Origin: Actinomortierella ambigua
Taxonomy: Eukaryota > Mortierellomycota > Mortierellomycetes > Mortierellales > Mortierellaceae
Direction of reading: 5' to 3'
NCBI GenBank assembly: GCA_016098155.1
Contig: JAAAJB010000053.1
Coordinates: forward strand, 31,581 to 95,580
Length of the DNA stretch: 64,000 nucleotides
In this document: one piece after another, positions 1 through 9,813 of the stretch
How the letters are laid out: each line of letters opens with the position of its first letter
How positions within the stretch are numbered: position 1 is the first letter of the stretch
The notes under the pieces: generated by a model
Databases searched by the model: none
Told to the model about the DNA's origin: nothing
Seen by the model: only the letters and a program-made list of their open reading frames with translations
Translations under genes and position numbers: made by a program

Positions 1-109
1 CTTCACTGCCCTTCTTCTCCTCCTCACCCACCACTCAGTCGGCACTCGCGTCCTCCCTTCCTCCACTCAATCACCACCGCCACCACCACCCCTTTCCTCT
101 CTTGTTATC

Positions 110-547
110 ATGAAGTTCTTCTCCACTCTCGCCGCTCTTGCTGCACTGACGATCTCGGCCCAGGCCTTCACAAGCTGCGGCAAGGCCACGGATGACCTGC
201 AGTTGACATCGGTCTCGTACACGCCCAACCCACCCAGAGTTGGCCAGAACATTTGCGTGACGCTGAAGGGCACGCTCAAGAAGGAGGTCACCCAGGGCGC
301 GATGATCCGAGTGGAGGGCAAGTTCTGGGGCATGCCCGTCTATGACCAGACCGCGAACCTGTGCGACAGCCTGGCAGGAGGAGCCAACCCTTGCCCGATT
401 CCGACCACCACCACCGAGCTCACCCAATGCTTCCCCATCCCGGCCAACGTCCCCGCCAACATGGAGATCAACCTCAAGGTCACCTCCACCAACAATGGAG
501 GCAGCGCGCTGTTCTGTATTCAGGGTCCCATCACCTTCAAGCCCTAA
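110..547 (+). CDS. Secreted ML-domain (NPC2/PG-PI transfer type) lipid-binding protein
   Basis: Single exon, 145 residues. The N-terminus is a clear signal peptide (MKFFSTLAALAALTISAQA, cleavage expected after Ala19), so the product should enter the secretory pathway or vacuole. The mature part has six cysteines at about 23, 49, 85, 95, 107 and 136, the number expected for three disulfides in the NPC2/MD-2-related lipid-recognition fold. The length matches that family, and the VGQNICVTLKG strand around the second Cys is typical. The likely role is binding or transferring single lipids (phosphatidylglycerol, phosphatidylinositol or sterol); the ligand cannot be read from sequence. It sits about 1 kb upstream of a second, intron-containing ML gene. 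The ATG follows a CT-rich leader and begins the signal peptide, so the start is secure. Confidence 0.85.
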   Translation: MKFFSTLAALAALTISAQAFTSCGKATDDLQLTSVSYTPNPPRVGQNICVTLKGTLKKEVTQGAMIRVEGKFWGMPVYDQTANLCDSLAGGANPCPIPTTTTELTQCFPIPANVPANMEINLKVTSTNNGGSALFCIQGPITFKP

Positions 548-1543
548 GTCACCGTGGAGAGAAATCGTTCCTCCTCCTTCACTTTTGCAACTTGATTCAC
601 CATCATTGTTTTGGGTTGCGGCGAGTCTATTCAGGGAGAGAGAGAGAGAGGAGGGGAATGATCCACTTTCCCTCGCTTTCTCCACACAAAATAAAATTGT
701 TGGTCCTTTGTATATAACTACCATGCTCGTTTTTTTTCGCGCAAGTTGGAAATATCCATCGCCTTCGTGTTGCAACTACGGAATTGGGGGTTGCATGTGA
801 CGCCAGGGGGAAGTTATCGTCATTGGATGATCTCCTCCTCTTGTTTCTCCCTCCCTTTCTATTTTCAGTCCGCAATCCTCCCTCACGACGATAATATTAG
901 CCGAAGGATCTGGCGTTCTGACCCCCCTCCTAGATTCTCTAGGCCTGTATCTCTCCTTGGGATTGAGGCCAGTCTGATGGTTTTTGCCTGCTCTCCCTCC
1001 CCTGACTTCCTCAGCAATGCTTTTATTCTTTGCAGTAAACAAACACCAGAAAATATGGTCAGGGGAGGCACGCAAATGCCAGCCAGTCGCCCGAAACAAG
1101 GTGCACACCATGTAGACGCGCTCTGTAGTCCCCTTTCTTCCCCTTCTCTCTCTCTCTCTCCCCGCGCTTTGCATACTCATTCCGCCCTTCTTGTCTTTTG
1201 TCTCTCCTCTCTTCCTTTGGGTGTCTCTGGTTCGTCTCCCTCCTGAAGAACTTTGGCCGTCCCCTTCCTCATCTCACCTTCTCTTCTCCCCTGAGCTGGG
1301 AAAGTAACACCCCGGCTAGACAAAGCTAGCAATAGCAGACCTGCATATAGCCGATTTCGCCTCCTATCACTCCCATTCGCTCCTACCCAGCTCCTTCCAT
1401 TACCACCGGCATCGTTCACACCACTCCAAAACGTTGGTTCCTGGTTCAATATAAAAGAGAATTTATCGATTCCCTTCCTCACTTTATTCTTTCTCTCCAT
1501 CCAAAAACACCTTTCCATTCAACAATATTTTCTCTCAGTCACC
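548..1543. other. Intergenic region between the two ML-domain genes
   Basis: About 1 kb with no convincing gene. It holds the 3' flank of the first ML gene, including a short GA run near 640, a T-rich stretch near 730, and pyrimidine-rich sequence from about 1130 that becomes the promoter and leader of the next gene. Open frames on both strands here are Ser/Pro/Arg-rich, lack splice-compatible neighbours, and look like chance. Confidence 0.6.
1450..1457 (+). promoter_or_regulatory. TATA box of the second ML gene
   Basis: TATAAAAG lies 87 nt ahead of the ATG at 1544. The stretch between is pyrimidine-rich, as in many fungal leaders. The assignment rests on sequence and position only. Confidence 0.5.
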
Positions 1544-1660
1544 ATGTTGCACAAGACTCTTGCCTGCGTTCTTATCGCCATCCTCCCTATCGTTTCGTTT
1601 GCCGACGACTGTAGGAGTGTAAGGCTAGCTTTCAAAGATTTGCACCTTCATAGCACACAT

Positions 1661-1702
<42 letters not shown>

Positions 1703-2418
1703 TGCCCTTTCCTCGTCGTCGGAGTGGTCGTTGTTCTGTCAAACATCTTTTCTGTTGCTCAACTCTAGAATCGTCTCCATTATTTAGGGCAACTTTCCTG
1801 TTAAGATTGCGAGGATCACTAGCAGCCCTGTGAAGCCTGGCCAGGAGACATGTGTTACTTTCGTTGCTACCAACAGTAATACAATTACTGGTGGCCAGGT
1901 GAAGATTACTGTGGACAGGGATGGTAAGTGCTGTTCTTTTTCTTTTTTTGAAAACCAAAAAAAAAAAAAAAAAACATACATACACACACTCCAAAGCAAC
2001 CGCTGTTTAAATTGTCATTCTCTCCAAACCACATTTTAACGTTTTTCTCTTCTCGCTCTCGCTCTTGTTCCTTTTTTTTTAACAGGTTCTTCTAACGCCG
2101 TGTACGACAAATCGCACAACATGTGCACAGAATTTGGTGTCAGTTGCCCGATTACCGCGGGCGAACACTCCCTTACCAAGTGCGTTAACGTACCGTATGA
2201 AGCTACCGGCAAGGTACGTTCTATATTGTTTTTTTTTTCTTCCACTTTTTTCCTCCAAAAAAAAAAAAAAAAAAAAAAAGACTGACATACTTATCTGGTT
2301 CTTTACTCCTCTTATTCCTTGTCATCAACATGCACAGCTTTCTGTTCACGCTCGAGGACTCGATCAAAACGGCGCTACACTTTTCTGCGTGGGCAAAGAC
2401 CTTATTGTGGAAGATTAA
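1544..2418 (+). CDS. Secreted ML-domain lipid-binding protein, four exons
   Basis: Exons 1544-1618, 1788-1923, 2086-2213 and 2338-2418 join in phase to give 139 residues. A hydrophobic signal peptide (to about FADDC) is followed by the ML fold: a VKPGQETCVTF strand, a middle segment with paired cysteines (MCTEFGVSC) and a C-terminal GATLFCVGKDL. The Cys pattern matches the upstream ML protein and the NPC2 family. The exon 1 donor is GTAAGG at 1619; the earlier GT at 1611 breaks the frame. Intron 1 carries a long CT run, and introns 2 and 3 contain A tracts of 16-22 nt. It is probably a diverged tandem paralogue of the gene at 110-547, which has no introns. Export and single-lipid binding are inferred from the family. 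Confidence 0.8.
1664..1698 (+). repeat. (CT)n microsatellite in ML gene intron 1
   Basis: About 17 CT units inside the first intron of the second ML gene, between the donor at 1619 and the acceptor at 1787. Confidence 0.9.
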
Positions 2419-2521
2419 GAAACTTTATAAAGCCACCAATTTTTTTTTCCCCATTTCTTTTTCGTTTTCCTCTATGCATCGTTCATTCTCCTCCATCGGC
2501 AAGACAGTTGTCTCTTCCATC

Positions 2522-2709
2522 ATGGCAAATTCATCTTCTGCGCTCTTGCGCGGTGTTCTCATCGACTGTTCAGGAACACTCCATGTCGGCGACCAGCCGC
2601 TCCCTGGCGCTATCCATGGCATTGACCAGCTCCGCCAACACGGCGTGCCTGTAATATATGACATACACACAAACACGCAATGAGGGCAGAGGCATGAAAA
2701 GTGCGTATA

Positions 2710-2742
<33 letters not shown>

Positions 2743-3964
2743 ATGTGTAAAGCCCAATACTTATGACAGAGAGAGGTCTGTTTTTCCATCATACTGTTTA
2801 TGTCTTGGATGATCAATGGGGTGGGATGCTTTCCAGTTTAAATTAGTGACCAACACGTCTAAAACATCGACCGAGAACCTGACCAAGAAACTGCAAAAGA
2901 TGGGGTTCAACGTCTCGCGCGACGATATCATCACCTCCTTGGCTGCCACGCGTATGCTTGTCGAGAAGGACAATCTCAAGTATGAGAGTGAGTGAAGGAG
3001 ATGGATCAAGGGTGGGAAGGGGGATGGGTCAGAAAGAATGCGCGCCTCTGAACTCGTTTGTGTCAACACACGCGTGATTTTATTCTGTTCTTTTGATACA
3101 GACCCTTCCTGATCTTGGAGCCAAAGGCGACTGAGGAATTTGATAATATCTCCGTCGACGCCTCACGACCGTACGATGCTGTCGTCGTTGGCCTTGCGCC
3201 ATCATGCTTCCACTATGACAAGGTAAAAAAAAAAAAAAAAAAAAATGCAGATCAAAGGAAAGAAACAAAGAAGGAAAAAGACCGTTAAAACACTCCCCTT
3301 AAATTTTATGTAACGTTGGGTGGTACCGCAAACTCTAGCTCAACGAAGCATTCCGGATTCTGAAGAACGCACAGGCCGCTCAACGGAATGTCCAGCTGAT
3401 TGCCATCCATCGTGGCAGATACTTTCAGGATACCGATGACGACCTGTCCATGGGCCCCGGAGGATTCGTCGCCGCGTTGGAGTATGCAGCCGGTGTCCAG
3501 GCGAAGATCGTTGGAAAGGTAAAAGAATATTGTGTAGCACAACCAAAAGGGAGAGAGATTCAAGACCCCCCCCCTTCCCCACCTTGTCAAACTTTTGGAT
3601 AGGACGGGTGAGTTAACATGGGACAGTCGTCATCAATCCGTCATCTTCTTCTCTCTTCAAATCCCAAAAGCCAAACAAGACCTTCTTCGAGACAGCTATC
3701 AACGCCCTCCCGTCCACCACCAGCACCAGCACCACCACCACCGCTGCTGCCACCGCCACAGAATCAACGACGATTGTCATCGGTGACGATGTCGAGAGTG
3801 ATCTTGGCCCAGAGACCGACGGCCTGCCCATTGAGCGCTTCCTCGTCAAGACGGGCAAGTACCGCGCCGGTGACGAAGACCGTGCTTTCAAGACTATGGA
3901 CGGTGTCTTTGCTGATTTTGCCCATACCGTCCCCCAGATCCTGAAACGCTATGGTGTCATCTAG
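2522..3964 (+). CDS. HAD-superfamily phosphatase, HDHD2/LHPP type
   Basis: Exons 2522-2650, 2837-2979, 3102-3222, 3339-3518 and 3671-3964 join in phase (288 residues). All HAD motifs are visible: motif I LIDCSGTLH near residue 14 with the nucleophilic Asp, although the usual second Asp of DxD is Ser as in HDHD2; motif II LVTNTSKTS; the motif III Lys in VVGKPNKTFF; and motif IV IGDDVESD. GLAPSCFHYDK and ALEYA are typical of the HDHD2/LHPP C2-cap branch. The product is probably a cytosolic Mg-dependent phosphatase, substrate unknown. The exon 2 donor was set at GTATGA (2980) because it restores LKPFLIL, the equivalent of VRPMLLV in animals. An in-frame ATG at 2474 would add 16 residues. A Ser/Thr/Ala run near the start of exon 5 is an insertion relative to the family. 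Confidence 0.85.
2711..2735 (+). repeat. (GA)n microsatellite in the HAD phosphatase intron 1
   Basis: A GA run inside intron 1 (2651-2836) of the HAD gene. It is one of several dinucleotide tracts confined to introns in this window. Confidence 0.85.
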
Positions 3965-4284
3965 AGCCCTTTCTCTTCAGTATCAAGGCACCATACTCAA
4001 CAAAAAAAGTAACAATTGGCTGCTGCATTACAAGGTGTACATAAAATTGATGGATGGATGAATTATTGGAAAAAAAATTAGCATTTCATTTTTTGGGAGG
4101 ATTACTTGGGCAAAAGTACATTGGAAAGGGGGGGGGGAAGAAGGCCATCCAGTAAAGTCATGTTGGTGGTATGCCGTGTGTGTGTGTGAGTGAGTGTGTG
4201 TGTAGAGGAGAGTCGAGATTGAAGGGAGGTGACACGGCACACGAAATGGAAGAGGAGGGTTTTTGATAATGTCCTTTTCTTTTA
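3965..4284. other. Intergenic spacer between convergent genes
   Basis: This 320-nt spacer separates the 3' ends of the HAD phosphatase (+) and the J-domain gene (-). It contains A-rich and T-rich stretches, a G run near 4130 and a GT-rich tract at 4177-4202. No gene is seen. Confidence 0.6.
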
Positions 4285-6616
4285 TCAGCGTCGGCTGCCG
4301 CTGCGGCTGCCACTACGGTTGCTGGATGCATCGGGTTGTGGTGAGCCATTCTCGATGCGAAGGTTGGGCGACACGACACGGATCTCGGCACCTTCGGGGC
4401 CGACGAGGTCATCGTCGGCGATTCTGCTGCTGAAGAGCATGCAAGGCAGGCAGCAGCCCGAGCAGCACAGCAAGATGCCCAACACAATAAACACGGGAAC
4501 CAACACCGTCGCTGCTCCATAGCCATGGCCATCCAACTTGGACGCCAACAGCGCCACCAACGAATACGCCAACGAGCCCAGCACCAAGAACGCAACGATG
4601 CTCACCATCACCACAGCTCGGCCCTGTTGCCGCATCTCCTCCGTCTGCATCTTGGAGAACGTGCGCCGCATCATCGCGATCTGCACAATGTACTTGATGC
4701 CGGCCAGGTACAGCGGCAAAAACACGAGATGCCACGAACAAGTGATCTGATCGTCTACCCGCAACATAATCAGGACCGCCGTCACAATCCGCACCACCTT
4801 CCACCACAGCTTTTCAGACACCTGAGCCAACTTTGTCGACAGCGGCGCACCATGCGCCGACAGCATCCGGAGAGCTGCAACCAGCTTGATCAGCGTCATC
4901 AAGAAGAAGATGCCCTCCAAAACAAAGTACGGTGCAAACACCGTCGCGGCCGTGATGCTCGTCGGATCATTGGCCTTGCGCACAATAAACACCTGGAACA
5001 GCGTGAACAGCAACACAATCACGAGCGTGAAAATCGCATTGATCCACTTGAGCCGCACCTGCACCTTGCGCTTCTGCTCCCGCCGGTCCTCCTGCGCCAT
5101 CGGCTGTGTGCTGCTGCCGCCATCCGACCCTTCGTGTTCGTGGCGACGCTCCTCCTCGTCCTCCTCGTCATCGACCTCGACCGGTCTCCGCATCTGCATC
5201 ACCGTTCCTGCAATCAGAATCGCGTCCAGGATCCACATTGGAATAAACACCACCGCGTAGCTCCAGTCGACCTTGCCGTCCACCCGTACCGCCAGGAAAC
5301 TGAGGAAAATCAGTGCCAGCACAAACAGGATCGACATCGTCATCAGGAATGTGCCCAACAGACTCTCAATCGCCACTAGCTGCGCCCCAATATCCGTGTT
5401 CGCCATCTGAACGCCCATCATGCCATACTTGTCGTACAGTCCGCGCTTCTTTGGGTCACCTTTAAAAAAAAAGAAAAGATTCAAGAGAGCAGAAAAATAG
5501 AGTAGAGATGGGGGGTGAGTTAGTTTCTATGAGATATAGCTGAGAGCCTTTCATGTAAATAAAGACGAGAGAGGAAAACGCAAGCCAACTTGGCAGGAGC
5601 GATGATACATAGCAGTTCATAGAACAGCTCAATGTAAACGCTTTTTAGCGTAGTTGGCTCTTTGCCATTTTCAACCCCCACTCCTCTCCCAAAAAAAGAG
5701 ATAAACAAAATTAATCCGATACATGAGCAAAACACTCCATTCGAAGTGGAAAGAACCGGCAGGGGAGTGGAGTAGGTAGGGGGGGTTCAGTTGGCAACTT
5801 ACTCAGAACTTCATATGCTCCAGCGATATCTCGAAACTAAAGGGGATGGGGGAGAGTATGAACAATTAGAGTCACACCGAGTTCACTGTTTGTTGATTGT
5901 CTGGTGTTGTGGAATGTCCGTTGGGACAGTGGTGAGAGCAGGAGAGAGAGAAGGGGGGAGGGGGTTGGATGATAGGGAACTCCTGTCAATCATGCAGGGC
6001 TGCTGCAAAGGGGTGGGGGGTGGGGAGGAAAGATAGAGAGAACAAGACCACCGTGTTTCTACCCTGCTCCATTTTCGGACTGTCTGCTGTGCCTGCCCGG
6101 TAGTCATCGTGTTGTCCTTCCTGTCCATACTGTCCATACTGTGCACGGATTCGGCATTCCCACCAGGTTGCTCCCGCGCTTTTTTAGTTTATGCCATCTG
6201 GCTGTACAGGTTCCCCCCCAGTGGACGTCTGATTGGAAGAAGGAGAGAGGGGGACAAACAAGAATTGTGTCTTGTCATTTCCTGTCTCTTTGCTCCCTGA
6301 AGGCTGCCCTTCTTTATCGTTGTTCGTTACAGTTGGGCTGTTGGTGTTGACAGGTCGACTGTGTGTGTAAGTGTATGTGTGCGTGCGTGCGTGTATGGCA
6401 CTTCTCGACTCCCCTCATTAAAAAAAAAAGACCAGTTTGTAGTCGCTGCCGCTGTGTCGCTCTCTGGCCGTGTGATCGCGTTGATTGTCTGTTGATATCA
6501 TGAGATGTGCGGATGGTTTTGTGACGATGCTGTTGCCGTGAATGTGGCGGTTGCGGTTCCTGCAGCCGTTGCAGTTGCTGCTGCTTACTGCAGTAGCATT
6601 TGGTATGTTGCGACAT

Positions 6617-6671
<55 letters not shown>

Positions 6672-7184
6672 ATTCTTTCCTTCTCCGCCTCGCTTTTTCG
6701 CCTTTGCTTACCCTGGTCTCATGGTCAGGCACTTCGGCAGGGTTAACCTTGTCAGGGTGGTATCGTAATGCAAGCCGTCTTTTTTTTTGGGCAGGAAAGT
6801 GTGATAAGGGGCGAAACGTGGTTTTGGTTTGTACATGCCAGTGGTAGTGGTCGTCAGCCGTCGTCGAGGTAGTAGTGGTACCAGGGTGAGAGTGTTTCGA
6901 AGGAAGAAGGGAAGGACAATCGTCGGCGCAAGGACGGATTAGAACCAATAGTCATAGGGAGGGCAAGAAGAAGAGGACAGGGTCAGTCAAGGTCAAGAGA
7001 CCCTACTCTGTCACCAACTATAACCACCACCACCCCTCGCTGCCTGCTACCCACACAATGGGCAGAAACAGCTGCACATTCGTTTGTCGAGGGGGCTGTA
7101 CCTGTAAGCCTTTTTGATCTCATCCTGCGTGCTCGTCTTGGACACCCCCAGAATTTCATAGAGATGGGTGGTGCTGCGATCCAT
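4285..7184 (-). CDS. J-domain protein fused to a TMEM185-like multipass membrane region
   Basis: Minus-strand exons 7184-7102, 6778-6712, 5836-5803 and 5459-4285 join in phase (452 residues). The first three exons and the start of the fourth build a complete J-domain: helix I THLYEILGVSKTSTQDEIKK, then RRLALRYHPDK with an intact HPD, then FRDIAGAYEVLSDPKKRGLYDKYG. The rest is a multipass membrane protein with about nine hydrophobic segments resembling the Tmemb_185A (Fragile-X-F associated) family. An acidic Glu/Asp loop follows the first segments, and the tail is basic and Ser/Arg-rich. The likely role is tethering Hsp70 to an internal membrane through the HPD loop. Exon 3 is only 34 nt and follows an 875-nt intron holding a CT repeat. 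Splice sites are canonical. The compartment is unknown. Confidence 0.8.
6621..6668 (+). repeat. (CT)n microsatellite in the long J-domain gene intron
   Basis: About 24 CT units just below exon 2 of the minus-strand J-domain gene. Read on that strand it is a GA run at the 5' end of intron 2. Confidence 0.9.
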
Positions 7185-7731
7185 GGTGGCGAATCCTGGT
7201 GAGAGTGAGGGTGTGTGAGTGAGAGAGAGCAAAAGGGCATTCGCAGGTCAATAATGGTCTGTTGTGGGAAGAGCGTGGTTTCCATTCATTTCAGGGACAA
7301 GAACAGGCACAATGACCCCAAGTTGAGCTGGCGGTGGCATACACAGAAGGAGAAGGAGGAGGGACAGGAGCAGAAGAAAGCGGAGAGAGAGAGCGGAGGG
7401 GTGCGAAAGAGGAGGAAGGGTGAGGAGAGGATGGCACTATAGGATGGAGAGTGCGAGTGAGAGTGAGAGTGAGAGCGGAATGGAGATGCAAATGCAAATG
7501 CAATGCAATGCAATGAGAATGAATGTCTTGTGCAGTTCTTGTTTTCCCAAGCAACAGCGGGCATGAAAAGAAGGAGAGAGAGATAGAGGGAAAAGAGAGA
7601 GCAAACGATCCGCCCAGCCCAGCCCAACTCAACCCAGCCAAGCCAAGCCCAGCCCACCTTTTGTCCTGCTGCAAGTATCACTGCCTGCATTCGCATCTCT
7701 TCCTTCCCACCTCGCTCGCTTCTTGAGCCTA
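7185..7731. other. Divergent promoter region with short tandem repeats
   Basis: A 547-nt region between the starts of the J-domain gene (-) and the Mss4-like gene (+). It contains GAGAGT-type repeats (7449-7480), a tandem AATGC/AAATGC tract (7488-7515) and a CCCAG/CCAAG pentamer tract (7611-7660). These may be shared promoter elements. No gene is seen. Confidence 0.55.
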
Positions 7732-8398
7732 ATGGCCGCCGAATCTCCCCTCACACCATTCACCTACGACCTTGACTCTCTTCTCGAGGGTCAGGACCTC
7801 GACCAACAGCTCAACCGGTTTGACATTTACTGCCCTCAGTCGACATGCCGCTCGCTCATCCTTCGCAAAAAGACCGCCCACATTGTGAAGCGTCCTCGGA
7901 GTAATGTATGCAAGCTGACAAAATTGACAGAGCGTGCCAACAATGTTGCTACAATGCCAAACCCTCCATACTTAACACAAACGTTTTGTTTGAATATGCT
8001 TGCCTGCTTTTTTTTTCTTTTATATCCTGCTCTACTTCGCTTTTTCTTGCTTTCTTTTGGCTTGGATTGGCTTGTTTCTTGCCCTCTTGAACATGATGAC
8101 ATAGCTCTCAAAGGAAGGGTCTGATCAGATCACGGAACAGGAGCAGAACAGCATTCCAAACGCGCAAGGACAGGAGGATGTCGCTGCTGACCCGATGCTG
8201 TCTTTCTGGATCGTCAAGGACATGATGGACTTTGACAACATTGGCTTCACAAAGACCTTGCCTTCCGGGATCAAGCTGCTGGCGTGCGCTGACTGCGACA
8301 CTGGTCCTCTCGGCTACCACGACACCAATGCCGCATCCGACAACAGAGAGTACCTGATTGCATTTAACCGTGTCCGGTATCCTGCACTGGAGGCATAG
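7732..8398 (+). CDS. DSS4: Mss4/Dss4-type Rab guanine-nucleotide release factor
   Basis: Exons 7732-7905 and 8105-8398 (155 residues). The fold is recognised from its zinc-binding halves: CPQSTCRSLIL near residue 36 and LLACADCDTGPLGYHD near residue 122, with FDNIGFTK between them. This is the Mss4/RABIF arrangement. Family members bind nucleotide-free Rab GTPases of the exocytic pathway and act as slow exchange factors or chaperones in the cytosol. The length suits the family. The donor GTATGC at 7906 was chosen over GTAATG at 7901 because only it keeps the frame into LSKEGSDQ. An acidic, Gln-rich linker separates the two halves. It is transcribed divergently from the J-domain gene. Confidence 0.85.
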
Positions 8399-9813
8399 CC
8401 CCCCTCCTTGAGACAGATCAATTGCTTGCTATCCATTCATTACTGGGTGGGCATATGTCACTGTAATAATATAAACTGTGCTTGAAAGACTAGACCAAAT
8501 CACGCCAACTCAGGGTCTGGCATGGGCCAGGGCTTGGGTACTGGGGGGGGTGGGGGAGAGGAGAATTTGTCACTGTCAGGTGGGTAGAAAGATTAAGATA
8601 TGGAGGATAAAGCCATGCGACCTGTCGGCATGTGAGGAGAATAGGGAGAAAGGGACCGCTGCTCTTTCATGTGCCTGAGCGAGGAGGCTAGTTTAACGAT
8701 CCAGGAGAAGTGTGGAAGGGAAAAAGAAAGCCAAGTCGAGAGACGGGTCATCAGGTCTCTGACTCTATTTGACTTGAAGGACGTGCCCGTTCAACCACCC
8801 CTCGCCGCCATGCGTTCTATGTTGACACATGCGATAAGAATAGCATCCTAGCTCCTACCACCAACCACTGCTTCGACCCCCATTCGCTAGAGTGCACAGT
8901 AGTTTAGACTACGAAGTAGCGAGGTCGTAGAATTCGAGCTCTTGTTTTCCTGACTGCAGTTTTAACCATCCCGTCGACAACGGGTATGCTGACAAGCGAG
9001 GAAAGTAAAGAAAAAAAAAAGACTGAACACATTTCCCGCTCATCCAAATTCAGACGGGGCGGTGTGTTCGTGTTGTCCGCACCCCCCCCCCCCTTTTCCC
9101 TCGTCGCTCATGTCAGCCGCCCTCCGACTCCAGTCCCTCTTTCCTCTGCCGTGTTCGCTTGCGTGCACTCCCCTTGGATGACCCTGTCGTCAAACATTTG
9201 GCCCAGGTGATTACCTGTGCACTCTCTCCTGTGGACAAAAGGGAACACCAACAGCAGACCGACCTTCGACCGTCCGCCAGATGGTCGGTGGGATATGATT
9301 TGTTGTAGTGGCTGTAAAATAAAGATAATTAAAACACACGACGCATTAGCAGGTGGACGACCACGATGGTGTTGCTCCGAGCGAGGAAGGGGGCGAGGGT
9401 GTGTGGGCAAGGCTCACCCTTGGTGTGTGCCATTTGCCATCTTCCAGGCTCAGCCTTACTCTGTCGTCAGCCCCCCCTTCCCCCGGCTGCTGCATGCGTG
9501 ACCAGCAGTTGTCACGACGACGGGCCTGCACCGTAAAATCGAGTGTGCATGTCACTTATAAAGCTTCAAACAACCAACAGCCACTCCTTACTTTTTTTTT
9601 TCCTCCTCTTCAACTCCATCGTCCACACCCACCCTTCTCTTTCTCTCACATCTTTCGAAACAAATCAGATACCTTTTGTCCATACACCCGCTCACACTCA
9701 CATATACACACACACACACACACATACTATCTCTTTCGCCTTCACTCTCTCTCCATCTCCATCTCCGTGTGTGTCTCCCACACGTGCAAACATCTTCCCT
9801 AAATCCTGCAGTC
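8399..9813. other. Long intergenic region upstream of the PB1-SAM gene
   Basis: About 1.4 kb without a convincing gene. Short frames on both strands do not connect through plausible splice sites. An AATAAA at about 9318 and a TATAAAG at 9557 suggest transcription boundaries. A CA microsatellite (9705-9724) and pyrimidine-rich tracts occupy the stretch just upstream of the next ATG. Confidence 0.5.
9557..9563 (+). promoter_or_regulatory. Possible TATA box of the PB1-SAM gene
   Basis: TATAAAG 257 nt upstream of the ATG at 9814, followed by a C/T/CA-rich leader. This distance would require a long 5' UTR, so the assignment is tentative. Confidence 0.35.

Noticed and set aside
4525..5379. Plus-strand open frame of 284 residues opposite the TMEM185-like region
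   Set aside because: Mirror of hydrophobic codons on the minus strand; highly biased His/Arg/Gln composition and no recognisable feature.
8399..9813. Possible hidden gene in the 1.4 kb before the PB1-SAM gene
   Set aside because: A minus-strand piece near 9346-9555 looks mildly coding, but no neighbouring exon joins it in phase and no start or stop context supports it.
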